Below, in pieces: positions 45,901-53,617 of a stretch of 64,000 nucleotides of DNA. Source of the stretch: JADJPG01 sp964491875 (GTDB lineage: Bacteria > Verrucomicrobiota > Verrucomicrobiia > Limisphaerales > JADJPG01); the NCBI GenBank assembly GCA_964491875.1, contig CAZBIC010000026.1, positions 1 to 64,000 on the forward strand. Direction: 5' to 3'. A program made the translations under genes and the position numbers. The notes beneath the pieces are model-generated. The model worked only from the letters and a program-made list of their open reading frames with translations. It was not told where the DNA came from and made no database searches. Each line of letters starts with the position of its first letter. Position 1 is the first letter of the stretch.

Positions 45901-46735
45901 TTGCGCCCATGCCAAGAAAGATGCAGCGCGTGGCGTCAGTCTTGATCAACGTGGCGTTGTCCACCGACATGCGGTGGCCACCGGTGATGGCGACATGCAC
46001 GCCGGGGAATTGTTTCTCCACGGTCGCCGCCAATTGTTCCAAGTCGCGCACGAGGACTTCGCTGTGTTTCGAATCGGACGACGGGAAGTTCGGTTCGGCC
46101 ATCATCAGCACATGCCGACCATCCGCGCTGGTGATGCGGCCATCGACAATCTGTCCCTCGCCGAAACCGGTTTGCAGCGGGAGAACTTTGTTCACCACGA
46201 GCGCACTCATGCCGACCGGGTCGGCGGCGACGACGTCCTTTAGCACCATGCCCTCCGGACCGGCGAGCTTGCGTCGCATCACCGTGAGGTATTCGCGGAT
46301 AGCGGCAGGTTCGAGCTTTGGTTCAAGCGCACGTGCGTCGGCTTCGGTGAAAAGATTGGGCAATGCGCCGGTAAGATAGTTGACGACCTTCTGCTGTCCG
46401 CCCATCTCGAAACGATACATCACGCGATCGAACGCCTTGTTCGTGGAGAGCGCGCTGTAGAATTCATCCGCCGCGAGCGCAAGCGTGTCGGCCTCCGCGC
46501 GGTTGATGCCGACGTCGATGTAGAGGCGATCGATCTGGCGGAACTTCCGCAGCGCATAGCGGTACTCGTCCACGCGCTGGTCGTTGTGCGGCAGAATGTC
46601 GAGAATGTCCTCCTCCAGATCGATGCGCGTCGAGATGCCGACACCGGCGACCGTCACGAGGAACGTGACGATGAGCACCAATCGCCGGTGCGACACCATC
46701 CAGAGGTAAAACCGCGTGTAGAGATCGGGAGTCAC
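42878..46735 (-). CDS. MMPL exporter fused to acyltransferase and methyltransferase
   Basis: A 1285-residue membrane protein. Residues 1-860 form an RND/MMPL exporter with two groups of six helices; in the first group VTVDYAIHVIYHLD is the typical charged helix, and in the second GIGEDYSLFLVTS is its partner. Residues 880-1050 are a PlsC-type acyltransferase (ISNHQSAVDVLV near 897, HFYPEGTRSVD near 965). Residues 1090-1285 are a SAM methyltransferase (FILDLGCGYGVV near 1108, LLLDVLHYW, LRPGGRLILRD). All three functions occur as separate genes in aryl polyene clusters (exporter, acyltransferase, methylase). A single triple fusion is unusual. The protein is last in the leftward operon. Confidence 0.88.
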   Translation of the reverse strand: MTPDLYTRFYLWMVSHRRLVLIVTFLVTVAGVGISTRIDLEEDILDILPHNDQRVDEYRYALRKFRQIDRLYIDVGINRAEADTLALAADEFYSALSTNKAFDRVMYRFEMGGQQKVVNYLTGALPNLFTEADARALEPKLEPAAIREYLTVMRRKLAGPEGMVLKDVVAADPVGMSALVVNKVLPLQTGFGEGQIVDGRITSADGRHVLMMAEPNFPSSDSKHSEVLVRDLEQLAATVEKQFPGVHVAITGGHRMSVDNATLIKTDATRCIFLGMGAMLVLCLTAFRRRWLALVAFLPSFFGTTMAGVVIAIWQPHLSAIATGFAVIAIGVTVDYAIHVIYHLDDAAGLSRISFGRHVGRLVMPIGVGSLTTVAAFVVMMFSPMHGYQQLGLFGTIGVLFSAAFALTILPLLIPIPKETSQPPLWLTRLMNRFHLAQVKGRLWMLPALIVLTIVAVVGVKRLRFDGDLARLNGITAETKSDDELIRNTWGDAMGMTLVVARGATPDEALAKSDRAAQMLAQQPGVSGVYSLASVCPSRATQEANIQRWQTFWSAERQANFRGALTNVARELGFRADAFDTFWRRVQQPPELLALEQFRGTPLEQVLTERVALGTNDNAISTLVKLDDRANVPKLRAALPEMMVLDHKDFVTHIAGLAKGGLGQFAWWTGLVVTVLVYLSLASVELVFATMIPIVFGLLWTFGTMGWLGLPVDMMNSIFVIFIIGIGEDYSLFLVTSKLDEWRGQPDRLGATSASVLISALTTLFGFAVLAFAKHPVLFSMGTTVLIGMVFTFLATIVLTPLCMDLLLFNAPPRGGPRWWHLLGTVWATIHVGASEVFLYYVLRPILKVTSPRTADELLRRATRTAGRMVVNWLPFGRLDMQNISAATFSPPCIVISNHQSAVDVLVMVAMPGDVRQTPKKRVFDSPLLGIGCKLAGHVMVEPNDPETTLRRCREKLAEGASVHFYPEGTRSVDGWVQRFHRGAFELAVQLKQDILPIVLCDTNTAMPRDAYWFEPYHVTVRALPRITPQNFDYSLGVLALMRHCETIVRDGLQRQLDEVNTPRVVRRKVERLYRYQGKFVEQFVLWKMKMDPMFPALDALVPRQGFILDLGCGYGVVTHWLAAYTDTRTFLGIDYDEEKIRVAQRSAHEHRRIRFEAGDILNRELPACDAVLLLDVLHYWQPEKQQEILNRVRQTLRPGGRLILRDAARAESDGHRHIDFWERIATRVGHNKTVEGLHFLTLEELEGMLKAAGFVRWEIKREAGRGSNLLLLASVPELPQCSDA

Positions 46736-46973
46736 TGCGCTTTAGAAATTGATGCGGCCCGATGGGTCTCGGAGCTGGTAGGGCGCGTCGCGGCCCGCGC
46801 GCCGGGCCGACCCCCCCCCCGACCAAAAAGCCCGCNNNNNNNNNNGGGGGTGGGGGGGGCCCCCGCGGGGCGCGGGCGCGCCCCCCCCCCCCCCCACCCG
46901 GCCGCGGGCGCCGCGACGCGCCCTACCGCGGATGTCGTGGACCCGGTCGGAGTAATGGCGGTTTGATGATGCT
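46736..46973. other. gene-free spacer with assembly gap and low-quality GC runs
   Basis: The spacer between two leftward genes contains ten N at 46836-46845, flanked by homopolymer C and G runs that look like sequencing or assembly error. No ORF or promoter can be trusted here. The surrounding palindrome may be what broke the assembly. Confidence 0.7.
46777..46927. repeat. palindromic repeat flanking the assembly gap
   Basis: GGTAGGGCGCGTCGCGGC (46777-46794) and GCCGCGACGCGCCCTACC (46910-46927) are exact 18-base inverted copies. The interior includes the N run and very GC-rich sequence, so the true length is unknown. A related short palindrome is at 39640-39667. Confidence 0.75.
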
Positions 46974-48110
46974 TCAAGCGACCTCCGGTTTCTTTCTCGT
47001 CATGCGCGCCAGCGTGTAGGTCGTAGCAATGCCGACCGCCGCGACCAATGACGCCAGCACGAGGCTGCCGACGAACCAATGCCAGAGATAATCGAGCACC
47101 ACGGCCTTCGTCATCTCCTTCGCGGTGAAATCGACCAGCTTCCCCGTGAACATCCAATGCCCCAATGCCAGTGCCGCATAGAGGATGAACGGAAGCACGG
47201 GCGGAATCGAAATGTTGCTGGCGAGCACGGCGATGGCTTTGTTCAAGCGAAGCCAGTGCGCAGCGACGGCGGTGGCCAGTGTCTGGAATCCCCACAGCGG
47301 CGCGATGCCGAGGAACAGTCCCAGCCCTACCGCGAGTGACATCCGCCACGGTTCGTGGGCGTTCTCGCCAAAGAACTCCGCGAGCGCTCGACGGAAGGAT
47401 GTCTTCTCGCCTCGCGACCAGGCGACGCGCAAAACGCGCGGAACAGTCCAAGATTGCGCGACGAGCCCGATGTTCATGAACGTGATGTGCGCCAGATCCC
47501 GAACCGGCCGGAAGTGCGACTGACGGATCTGGTCGGGCGCGTAGGTGCATTTGACCGAGACCGGGACCAGCGGCGTGCCCATCCACGACGCGCGCACCAT
47601 GAACTCGAGTTCGAACGCATAGCGTCCCGAGCGCGCCTTGAGCTGCTGCGTCAGCGCGAGTGGGTAACAGCGGAATCCGCATTGGGTGTCGCCGAGCCGC
47701 ACGCCTGTCTCCGTCCAGAACCAAAACGTCGATACCGCATTCGATCGACGGCGATGCGTTGGGCAACCGGCGGCAATGAAATCCCGCACGCCGACGAGCA
47801 TCGCCTCCGGGTTGGCCCGCGCGGCATCGAGAAATTTCGGCAAATCTTCCGGGAAATGCTGGCCATCTGCGTCCATTGTGATGGCGTGCGTGTAGCCGAG
47901 ATCGGACGCGAGCTTCAGGCCGGCCCGGAGCGCCGCACCCTTGCCGCTGTTGCGTTCGAGCCGATGCACCGTGCAGCCGGGCAACTCCGGAAGCTGCATC
48001 GTGGAGCCGTCATCGATCACGATGACCGGACAATGCGTCTGAGCGCCGCGCGCGACCTCCGCGACGGTGGCGACGTGATTGTAGCAGGGGATGATGGCGC
48101 AGAGTTTCAC
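46974..48110 (-). CDS. GT2 glycosyltransferase fused to DUF2062
   Basis: Residues 1-220 are a GT-A glycosyltransferase family 2 domain: AIIPCYNHVATVAEV, VIVIDDGST, NSGKGAALRAGLKLA, ITMDADGQHFPED (metal DxD) and GDTQCGFRCYP. Residues about 235-370 are the membrane DUF2062 domain (SLAVGLGLFLGIAPLWGFQT). This pairing is common in aryl polyene-type clusters. It is a likely glycosylation or lipid-linked sugar step, but the sugar is unknown. The start overlaps the PaaK-like gene by four bases (ATGA). Confidence 0.85.
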   Translation of the reverse strand: MKLCAIIPCYNHVATVAEVARGAQTHCPVIVIDDGSTMQLPELPGCTVHRLERNSGKGAALRAGLKLASDLGYTHAITMDADGQHFPEDLPKFLDAARANPEAMLVGVRDFIAAGCPTHRRRSNAVSTFWFWTETGVRLGDTQCGFRCYPLALTQQLKARSGRYAFELEFMVRASWMGTPLVPVSVKCTYAPDQIRQSHFRPVRDLAHITFMNIGLVAQSWTVPRVLRVAWSRGEKTSFRRALAEFFGENAHEPWRMSLAVGLGLFLGIAPLWGFQTLATAVAAHWLRLNKAIAVLASNISIPPVLPFILYAALALGHWMFTGKLVDFTAKEMTKAVVLDYLWHWFVGSLVLASLVAAVGIATTYTLARMTRKKPEVA

Positions 48111-49324
48111 CGGAGATCGACGAAGGTGCGGCGCTTGCGCGCGTTGGGCGGAAGCTGGAGCGATTCGATTTCCTCCCGCGCCGCACGACGAATCCGCGGG
48201 GTGATCTTGGTGCGCGCTTGCAGCAACTCGCGCAAGCCAGCCTCGGAAGCGCTGCCGTGGACGAGCACCTCAATTTCGTCTGACAGCTCGTTGCCCGCCG
48301 TAGCGACGATGACGAAGGTCTCAACGCCATCCGCCTCGTCGAGCACCGCCTGAAGCGCGGACGGGAAGAGCGAGACGCCTTTGAGCTTCAGCCGCTGATT
48401 CTTACGCCCGACGATCGGGCCGATTCGCGGTGTGACGCGACCGCAGACACACGGTTCGCGAAAAAGCGCAGCGCAGTCACCCGTGCGATAACGAATGACC
48501 GGCATAGCTTCAACGCCGAACGTGGTCGCGACGACCTCACCCACTTCTCCATCCGGCAGAGCGCGGCCGTCGTCGTCGAGCACTTCGACGAAGAGTTGTT
48601 GGTCGTGAAGATGTCCGCCGCGGCCGGCTTCACACTCGCAAAGCGAGTTCGCGAGTTCCGTGACGCCGTAGGTCGAGAAGAGCCGGGCGCCCCAAGCCGC
48701 TTCGAGTGCGCGACCGGTGGCATTCAATGCGAACGATCGGTCGCGAATCGGCTCGCCGATGCAAGCGAGCTTCTTCACCGACGACTGGCGCAAATCGATT
48801 CCGATCTCCTGCGCCTTGGCCGCGATGAGTCGGAGGAACGACGGCACAGCAACGATGGCCGTCGGCTGCAAGCGTTGCATTACCTCGAGCACATACGCCG
48901 GAGATGACGGACCCACCCGCGCAACGGCGCAGCCCAGTTCCCGCAAACCAAGCCAGTAAGCCGCGCCGGCGATGAAGCAACGATCCATCGCGGTGGCGAT
49001 GAGCACCGTGTCGCTTGCGGTAAGGCCGGCGCATTCGAAGGAAAGTTTCTCGTTCGCGCCGAGCCGGCGGAGATCGGAGTCAGTGAGCATCCAGAGCAAC
49101 GGCTGGCCAGTCGTTCCGCTCGTGGTGACGATCTCCACGATGCGTTCGTGGGGCACGCAGAGGAAATCGAGATTGCGCTCGGAGACGACGCGCTTGTCCA
49201 CCGTGGGCATCGACTCAAGACGGGGAACTTCCGTCACCCCGCGGAACAGCTCGCGATAGTACGGCGAGTGGTCCGCCGCGTAGCGGAACGTCTCGGCCCA
49301 GAGTTGTTCGAGAGAACGAATCAT
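48107..49324 (-). CDS. PaaK/CapK-like AMP-forming ligase
   Basis: An ANL-superfamily adenylate-forming enzyme of the phenylacetate-CoA ligase/CapK group. The P-loop is EIVTTSGTTGQPL near residue 60. FSTYGVTELANSLCE and VIRYRTGDCAALF follow, then CGRVTPRIGPIVGRKNQRLKLKG with the late-motif Lys. The C-terminal ACP-like end of standard PaaK is short. Such enzymes activate aromatic acids; here it could prepare an aryl starter, though the substrate cannot be read from sequence. Start ATG 49324 overlaps the FAD gene stop by four bases; the longer frame to 49399 is unlikely. Confidence 0.8.
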   Translation of the reverse strand: MIRSLEQLWAETFRYAADHSPYYRELFRGVTEVPRLESMPTVDKRVVSERNLDFLCVPHERIVEIVTTSGTTGQPLLWMLTDSDLRRLGANEKLSFECAGLTASDTVLIATAMDRCFIAGAAYWLGLRELGCAVARVGPSSPAYVLEVMQRLQPTAIVAVPSFLRLIAAKAQEIGIDLRQSSVKKLACIGEPIRDRSFALNATGRALEAAWGARLFSTYGVTELANSLCECEAGRGGHLHDQQLFVEVLDDDGRALPDGEVGEVVATTFGVEAMPVIRYRTGDCAALFREPCVCGRVTPRIGPIVGRKNQRLKLKGVSLFPSALQAVLDEADGVETFVIVATAGNELSDEIEVLVHGSASEAGLRELLQARTKITPRIRRAAREEIESLQLPPNARKRRTFVDLR

Positions 49325-50415
49325 TGCTGCTGCTGTTGCGCGGAGGTTACGAAAGCGGCGGCGAGATTGCCAGCGGGGGCACCGGTCGCGAGGCAGCAAC
49401 CCATAACGCGTGCGCTGGCGATGGCATCGACGTCAGCGCTGAGCGTTTTGCCGGCCATGAAGAGATTCGGAATCGACGCGGCACGAAGGCAGCGGGCGGG
49501 AATCTCGTAGTGTTCACCGGCCGGCAGGTAGCGGACGCGCGATACCCCAGCGGTGTTCCATTGCTCGATCGGCCACGCTCCGCGCGCGACGGCATCGGGA
49601 AACTTGCGTGCACTCAGGACGTCGTCGCCCGTGAGCACATATTGACCAACAATCATTCGCCCAGTGCGTCGGCGCAGACGAAACTCGGTGCAGGAGGTCC
49701 GGCAATCCTCGAAGCCGGCGACATTCTTGCGGAGGAACGCGATGACCTGCGGCGCTTGTTCCGGCGGTCCGGTGAGCTTCACGGTCACGCTGTGCGGCTC
49801 TGGATGCGGTTGAAAACTCACCGGCGGCAATCCAGCGCGGGCCAGCGGCAGTAGCACTTGGGTGGCAGCCACGACCGAATCGAGTTCCCGGGAGATGTCG
49901 TGTAGCGCAAAGACGACCGCCGGCGCCTGGGTTGATTCGTCGGTCGCGCGACATTTCGCTCCAGCGGCGCGCGCCACCTCGGCGGTTCCGGAACAATCAA
50001 TCACCGCGCCGACCGCGATGCCGTTCAGCCCGGTGATTCGCCCTCCGACGAGCGCGACGTCGCGGGCTGGCGTGTTCCAGCGCGCAACCAAACTGGGCAG
50101 AGAGTTCAGGAGCTGCGTCGCGACGTCGCGAAAGCGCTCCGGGCGATAGCGCAGCGCCCACACCTTGCCCATGCGAACAGGCGCGCCTTCACCAACAGCG
50201 TCAGCGAACTCGCGCGCGAAGCCGTCGTTCAGCATTTTGCCCGCGTCGTCATAAAGCCCGCAGAGCGTGGTCAACCCGCTGAATCCACCGGTGCCACCGG
50301 CGGATTCACGCTGATCGATGAGCAGCGTTCGACAACCGCCACGAGCGGCGGTGACGGCGGCGGCGATTCCCGCAGCACCTGCACCGACGACGACAATGTC
50401 GAATGCTTCGCTCAC
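49321..50415 (-). CDS. FAD-dependent oxidoreductase
   Basis: A 364-residue flavoprotein with an N-terminal dinucleotide loop VVVGAGAAGIAAAVTAARGG, then LIDQRESAGGTGGFSGLTTL (the GG-doublet after the FAD loop), and the second FAD motif IPNLFMAGKTLSADVDAIAS with GCCLATG near the end. It belongs to the FAD_oxidored/succinate dehydrogenase-like group. No matching enzyme is part of the standard aryl polyene set, so it may oxidise or desaturate the chain or aryl group; this is inference. ATGA overlaps on both sides couple it to the ligase and the condensation-type gene. Confidence 0.8.
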   Translation of the reverse strand: MSEAFDIVVVGAGAAGIAAAVTAARGGCRTLLIDQRESAGGTGGFSGLTTLCGLYDDAGKMLNDGFAREFADAVGEGAPVRMGKVWALRYRPERFRDVATQLLNSLPSLVARWNTPARDVALVGGRITGLNGIAVGAVIDCSGTAEVARAAGAKCRATDESTQAPAVVFALHDISRELDSVVAATQVLLPLARAGLPPVSFQPHPEPHSVTVKLTGPPEQAPQVIAFLRKNVAGFEDCRTSCTEFRLRRRTGRMIVGQYVLTGDDVLSARKFPDAVARGAWPIEQWNTAGVSRVRYLPAGEHYEIPARCLRAASIPNLFMAGKTLSADVDAIASARVMGCCLATGAPAGNLAAAFVTSAQQQQQ

Positions 50416-51674
50416 GGTTGGAGTAGGCGCTGACGAAGACTGGCGGCGAACTCCGCGGCTTCGGCGTCCGTTAAGACGCGTGTCGAGTGAACGACGGTCA
50501 TCTTCAACAGGCCGCGGAAGTAGTAGAAGATGACGCCGAGCCCGGGCGATGGCGTGACGGCCGCGACGTGCGTGAAGTCCTCGACCGGTACGCCGAGGAA
50601 GTTGCTCAGGCGCGGATTGACCGAAGCGGTGTCTCCGAAAAAGAGCGAACAGATCTCGCCGCGCAGACCCTGCTTGGCCATCGCCATGTAGAGGGGAATC
50701 GGTAGAAAGCGGAACAGCAGGCCGAGCTGGCGTCCGCTTTCGATCAGTCCGCCGCGCAGTGCGCCTTCGAGCTGCTGCTTGAGGGCAGCAATGGCGACAG
50801 GGGTGGAGTCGAGTTGCGGAGGAAGGAGCTGCATCATCAGCATCGTCAGCTCGTTGCTGAAGACGGGATGGATGCTGCCTTTGGCCCGCAGGCCGACGGC
50901 CAGCGGCAGGACGTAACTGGGGCTGGCGCAGCCGAGCCGGGCGCGCAGCCGATGGAGTTCACACAGCGCGGTGGCGGCGTGAAACTGCGCGTCGCCGAGC
51001 AGGCCGGCAAGCTGGCTGGCGTTCGCGCGAATGCGGGCGGTGTCGGCAGCATCGAAAGTTTCGGCGCGATGACGAAGCTCGGCTGGCGCGGAGGCATGAC
51101 GCACGCCGATCGATTTGGGCGCGGCTTTGCAGAGCTCGTCGAGGTGGTGAATGTATTTCCACGCGAGCTTCGCACGTTCGCGTAGAGGCGGCTCAGGGCG
51201 TGGAGCGGCGACGGGCGACGACGGCAGAGCCATGTCTTCGTTGCCGATGCAGGCAAGGAAATGCTCGGCGCCAGGAGCGTCCATCAATGCGTGCAGCCAG
51301 GTGAAGGTGAGAGTCTGGCAGCCGTCGGGCTCATCGCACAAGTCGAAGCGCATGAGCTGACCGCGGCGCGCATCGAGCGGTTCGTTGAGCAGTTCACGGC
51401 TGGGGCTCTTGCCACGATGGGCACGCACCTGCGGAGCTCGCGGCACGGAAGGCAACTTCCATTTCGGCCAGATGCAGCCGGCAGGACGCGCGCTGAGGAT
51501 CGGATGTTGCGTGGTGAGTTCTGCGAGACGGCAGTTCAGCGCATCGGGAGAAATGGTAGAGCCGAGCTTGAGAACAATCTGGCAGGTGTTGCCGGCGAAT
51601 CCGTGACGGCGCAGCTCGCGGTCGAAGCCGAGCATGAGGTAATCCGGGCCGTTTAGCTGGAGATCACCGTACAT
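50412..51674 (-). CDS. condensation-domain-type acyltransferase
   Basis: A 420-residue protein resembling NRPS condensation/WS-DGAT-type acyltransferases: PDALNCRLAELTTQHPILSAR near the start, then the active-site-like HALMDAPG near residue 125 (a variant of HHxxxDG), and the late block VFSNELTMLMMQLL with FFGDTASVNPRLSNFLGVP. Such enzymes join an acyl chain on a carrier to an amine or alcohol. It sits between an ACP gene and an FAD enzyme, so it may pass the ACP-bound group to a lipid or sugar. Confidence 0.72.
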   Translation of the reverse strand: MYGDLQLNGPDYLMLGFDRELRRHGFAGNTCQIVLKLGSTISPDALNCRLAELTTQHPILSARPAGCIWPKWKLPSVPRAPQVRAHRGKSPSRELLNEPLDARRGQLMRFDLCDEPDGCQTLTFTWLHALMDAPGAEHFLACIGNEDMALPSSPVAAPRPEPPLRERAKLAWKYIHHLDELCKAAPKSIGVRHASAPAELRHRAETFDAADTARIRANASQLAGLLGDAQFHAATALCELHRLRARLGCASPSYVLPLAVGLRAKGSIHPVFSNELTMLMMQLLPPQLDSTPVAIAALKQQLEGALRGGLIESGRQLGLLFRFLPIPLYMAMAKQGLRGEICSLFFGDTASVNPRLSNFLGVPVEDFTHVAAVTPSPGLGVIFYYFRGLLKMTVVHSTRVLTDAEAAEFAASLRQRLLQP

Positions 51675-51683
51675 GATTTTCAG

Positions 51684-51932
51684 TCACGCTCTCAAACGTA
51701 CGACGGTGGCGGCAAGGCTGCGGATACTCTTAAGCGTGTCGGCATTGATCTCGCCCTGCGGAATCCAGAAGCCGTGCGTCGTCTCGATGAAGAGCAGCAC
51801 GCGCACGAGCGACATGGAGTCGAAGCCTGAGGCGATGAGGTCGGTCTCGGCATTGACTTCGAGGTCGGGGGCAAAAACTTCACGGCGCATGAAGTCGAGC
51901 AGGCTGGATTCAATCTCGCGAACGTCAGTCAT
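51684..51932 (-). CDS. acyl carrier protein, second copy
   Basis: An 82-residue carrier (MTDVREIESSLLDFMRREV) with the phosphopantetheine Ser in LIASGFDSMSLVRVLLFIE near residue 37. It lies nine bases before the condensation-type gene and eleven bases after the AMP ligase, so it is the natural partner of that ligase. The frame upstream of 51932 is antisense-like and not family-related. It differs clearly from the ACP at 35656. Confidence 0.87.
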   Translation of the reverse strand: MTDVREIESSLLDFMRREVFAPDLEVNAETDLIASGFDSMSLVRVLLFIETTHGFWIPQGEINADTLKSIRSLAATVVRLRA

Positions 51933-51943
51933 GGCGTTGGGTT

Positions 51944-53347
51944 TCAAACGGCCGCGACGGGTTCGCGTCGAATCTTGCCGGTGACCGAAGTGCGCGGAAG
52001 TTCGGTAACGACGTGGAGGCGGGAGGGAATTTTGTAGGAAGCCAGATGCGCGCGGCAATGGGCGCGGATGCTGTCGAGCGCGGAAGCATCGCCGTCGAGC
52101 ACGAGTTCGGCTTCGATGACTTCACCGAGGTGCGGATGCGGACGACCGTAGGCGCGGGATTCACGAACAGCGGGATGACGGTTCAACACGGCTTCGATTT
52201 CCTCGGGAAAGACTTTGCGACCGGCGAGGTTGATCACAGCGGTCTTACGCGAGAGAAGGTAGAGGTAACCGTCGCCGTCGAAGCGCGCGATATCGCCGGT
52301 GAGGAACCAGCCGTCGGGCGCGACGAGTTCACGCGGCATCCACGGCGCGGCATAGGCGTCGAACATTCCCGGCCCGCGGATGGCGAGTTCGCCAGCGCCG
52401 GTTTCGTCAGGTGAAAGAAGCTGAACTTCGAAATCCGGCAGCGGCCGTCCAACGGAGTTCCAACGTCGACTCGCATCGGTGGAGTTCAGGCTGACCATGC
52501 CGAGTTCGATAATTCCGAGCGCCTGAGAGAGCGGGATGTGAAATCGTTTCTCGAACTGGCGGGCGACTTCTTCGGAGATGGCGCATGTCGTGGAAACGGC
52601 GAGGCGCACGGTGGAAATGGCGGTCGACGACTTGTCCTGAGCAAGCATCGCGTAATGGAACGGCGAGGCGTAAAGCACGGTGCCGCGCCAGCGTTGCACG
52701 GCGTCGAGGAAAGGCGTCGCCAGGACGTGACGGGCGAGAACCACCGTCGCGCCTCGGGAGAGGTAGAGAACGATCGTCACTAGGAAATGGTGCGACATCG
52801 GCAGCGTCCAGATGACCGTGTCGTTCGACGTGATTTGCAGCGCCTTGTTGGCGGTGACGACTCGATCCCGGATCGTTTCGTGAGTCAGCGCGACACCTTT
52901 GCGCGCACTGGTGGTGCCGGAGGTGAAGCGAATGAAGGCGAGGTTGAGATCGTGATGACTGGCGCGAGGATTTCTGGCGTAGCGCGTGAGATGGCAGTCC
53001 GGCTGCACTTGAATGCTGTTGCTTCGAGGGGTCGGGCTGACGATGGCATCCAACTGCAACGATTCAACGATCTCGTCCATTTCCCCATCAGTGCCCTCGA
53101 CCGGCACGGGAACAACAACGACGTTCAACTTCCACAGCGCAAAGGTAAGCTCGACGTAAGCAATGCTGTTCGGAAAATGAAGACCGATTCGGGAGTAAGG
53201 TTGCAGGGAGAGCTCCGAGAACACGGCGGCGATTGAATGAACCTGAGTGGCCAGGGCAGAGTAAGTGACTTGGCTTTCTCCTTCGATGAACGCTGGCTTG
53301 TCCGGCCACGTTGCGGCCGATTTATCCAACAATTCGATCAAATTCAT
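51944..53347 (-). CDS. AMP-dependent acyl-ACP/CoA ligase
   Basis: A 467-residue ANL enzyme. Motifs: LAFIRFTSGTTSARKGVALTHE (P-loop), ALGIIELGMVSLN (Glu of A5), GWFLTGDIARFDGDGYLYL, AVINLAGRKVFPEEIE and the terminal LPRTSVTGKIRREP with the catalytic Lys. It probably activates an aryl or fatty acid and loads it on the adjacent ACP, the role of ApeH in aryl polyene pathways. The substrate pocket cannot be assigned by eye. It is the first gene of the leftward operon. Confidence 0.87.
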   Translation of the reverse strand: MNLIELLDKSAATWPDKPAFIEGESQVTYSALATQVHSIAAVFSELSLQPYSRIGLHFPNSIAYVELTFALWKLNVVVVPVPVEGTDGEMDEIVESLQLDAIVSPTPRSNSIQVQPDCHLTRYARNPRASHHDLNLAFIRFTSGTTSARKGVALTHETIRDRVVTANKALQITSNDTVIWTLPMSHHFLVTIVLYLSRGATVVLARHVLATPFLDAVQRWRGTVLYASPFHYAMLAQDKSSTAISTVRLAVSTTCAISEEVARQFEKRFHIPLSQALGIIELGMVSLNSTDASRRWNSVGRPLPDFEVQLLSPDETGAGELAIRGPGMFDAYAAPWMPRELVAPDGWFLTGDIARFDGDGYLYLLSRKTAVINLAGRKVFPEEIEAVLNRHPAVRESRAYGRPHPHLGEVIEAELVLDGDASALDSIRAHCRAHLASYKIPSRLHVVTELPRTSVTGKIRREPVAAV

Positions 53348-53369
53348 ATCGCCGATGAGCGTGTGAGGA

Positions 53370-53399
53370 ACGATATGGCCTAGAAGTTTGGAGGGTCAA
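53370..53399 (-). promoter_or_regulatory. candidate promoter of the leftward polyene operon
   Basis: On the minus strand TTGACC (53399-53394) is followed after 18 bases by TATCGT (53375-53370), about 23 bases before the ligase ATG. An alternative -10, CATATC, gives 16-base spacing. The hexamers are moderate matches, so this is tentative. Confidence 0.35.
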
Positions 53400-53617
53400 C
53401 AAGATGTTCTACGGGGGAACTGAGCAGGCGACGTGGGAGTGAACGGCTGTCTCGTTCCAGCGACGGCATTGCCCATGAAGTAGACACTTCGCGTGCGGGG
53501 ATCGAACGTTCCACGGCGACATTGGAGAAAGGCGGAAGTCGGCGACGTCCGGCACAGCTCTGGCTACCTGAAGGCGAACGCAACGACTGAACAACGCAGA
53601 ATAGCCAATTAACGACG

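Noticed and set aside
46801..46905. G/C homopolymer runs beside the N gap as G-quadruplex or regulatory DNA
   Set aside because: They flank an assembly gap and are most likely sequence error.
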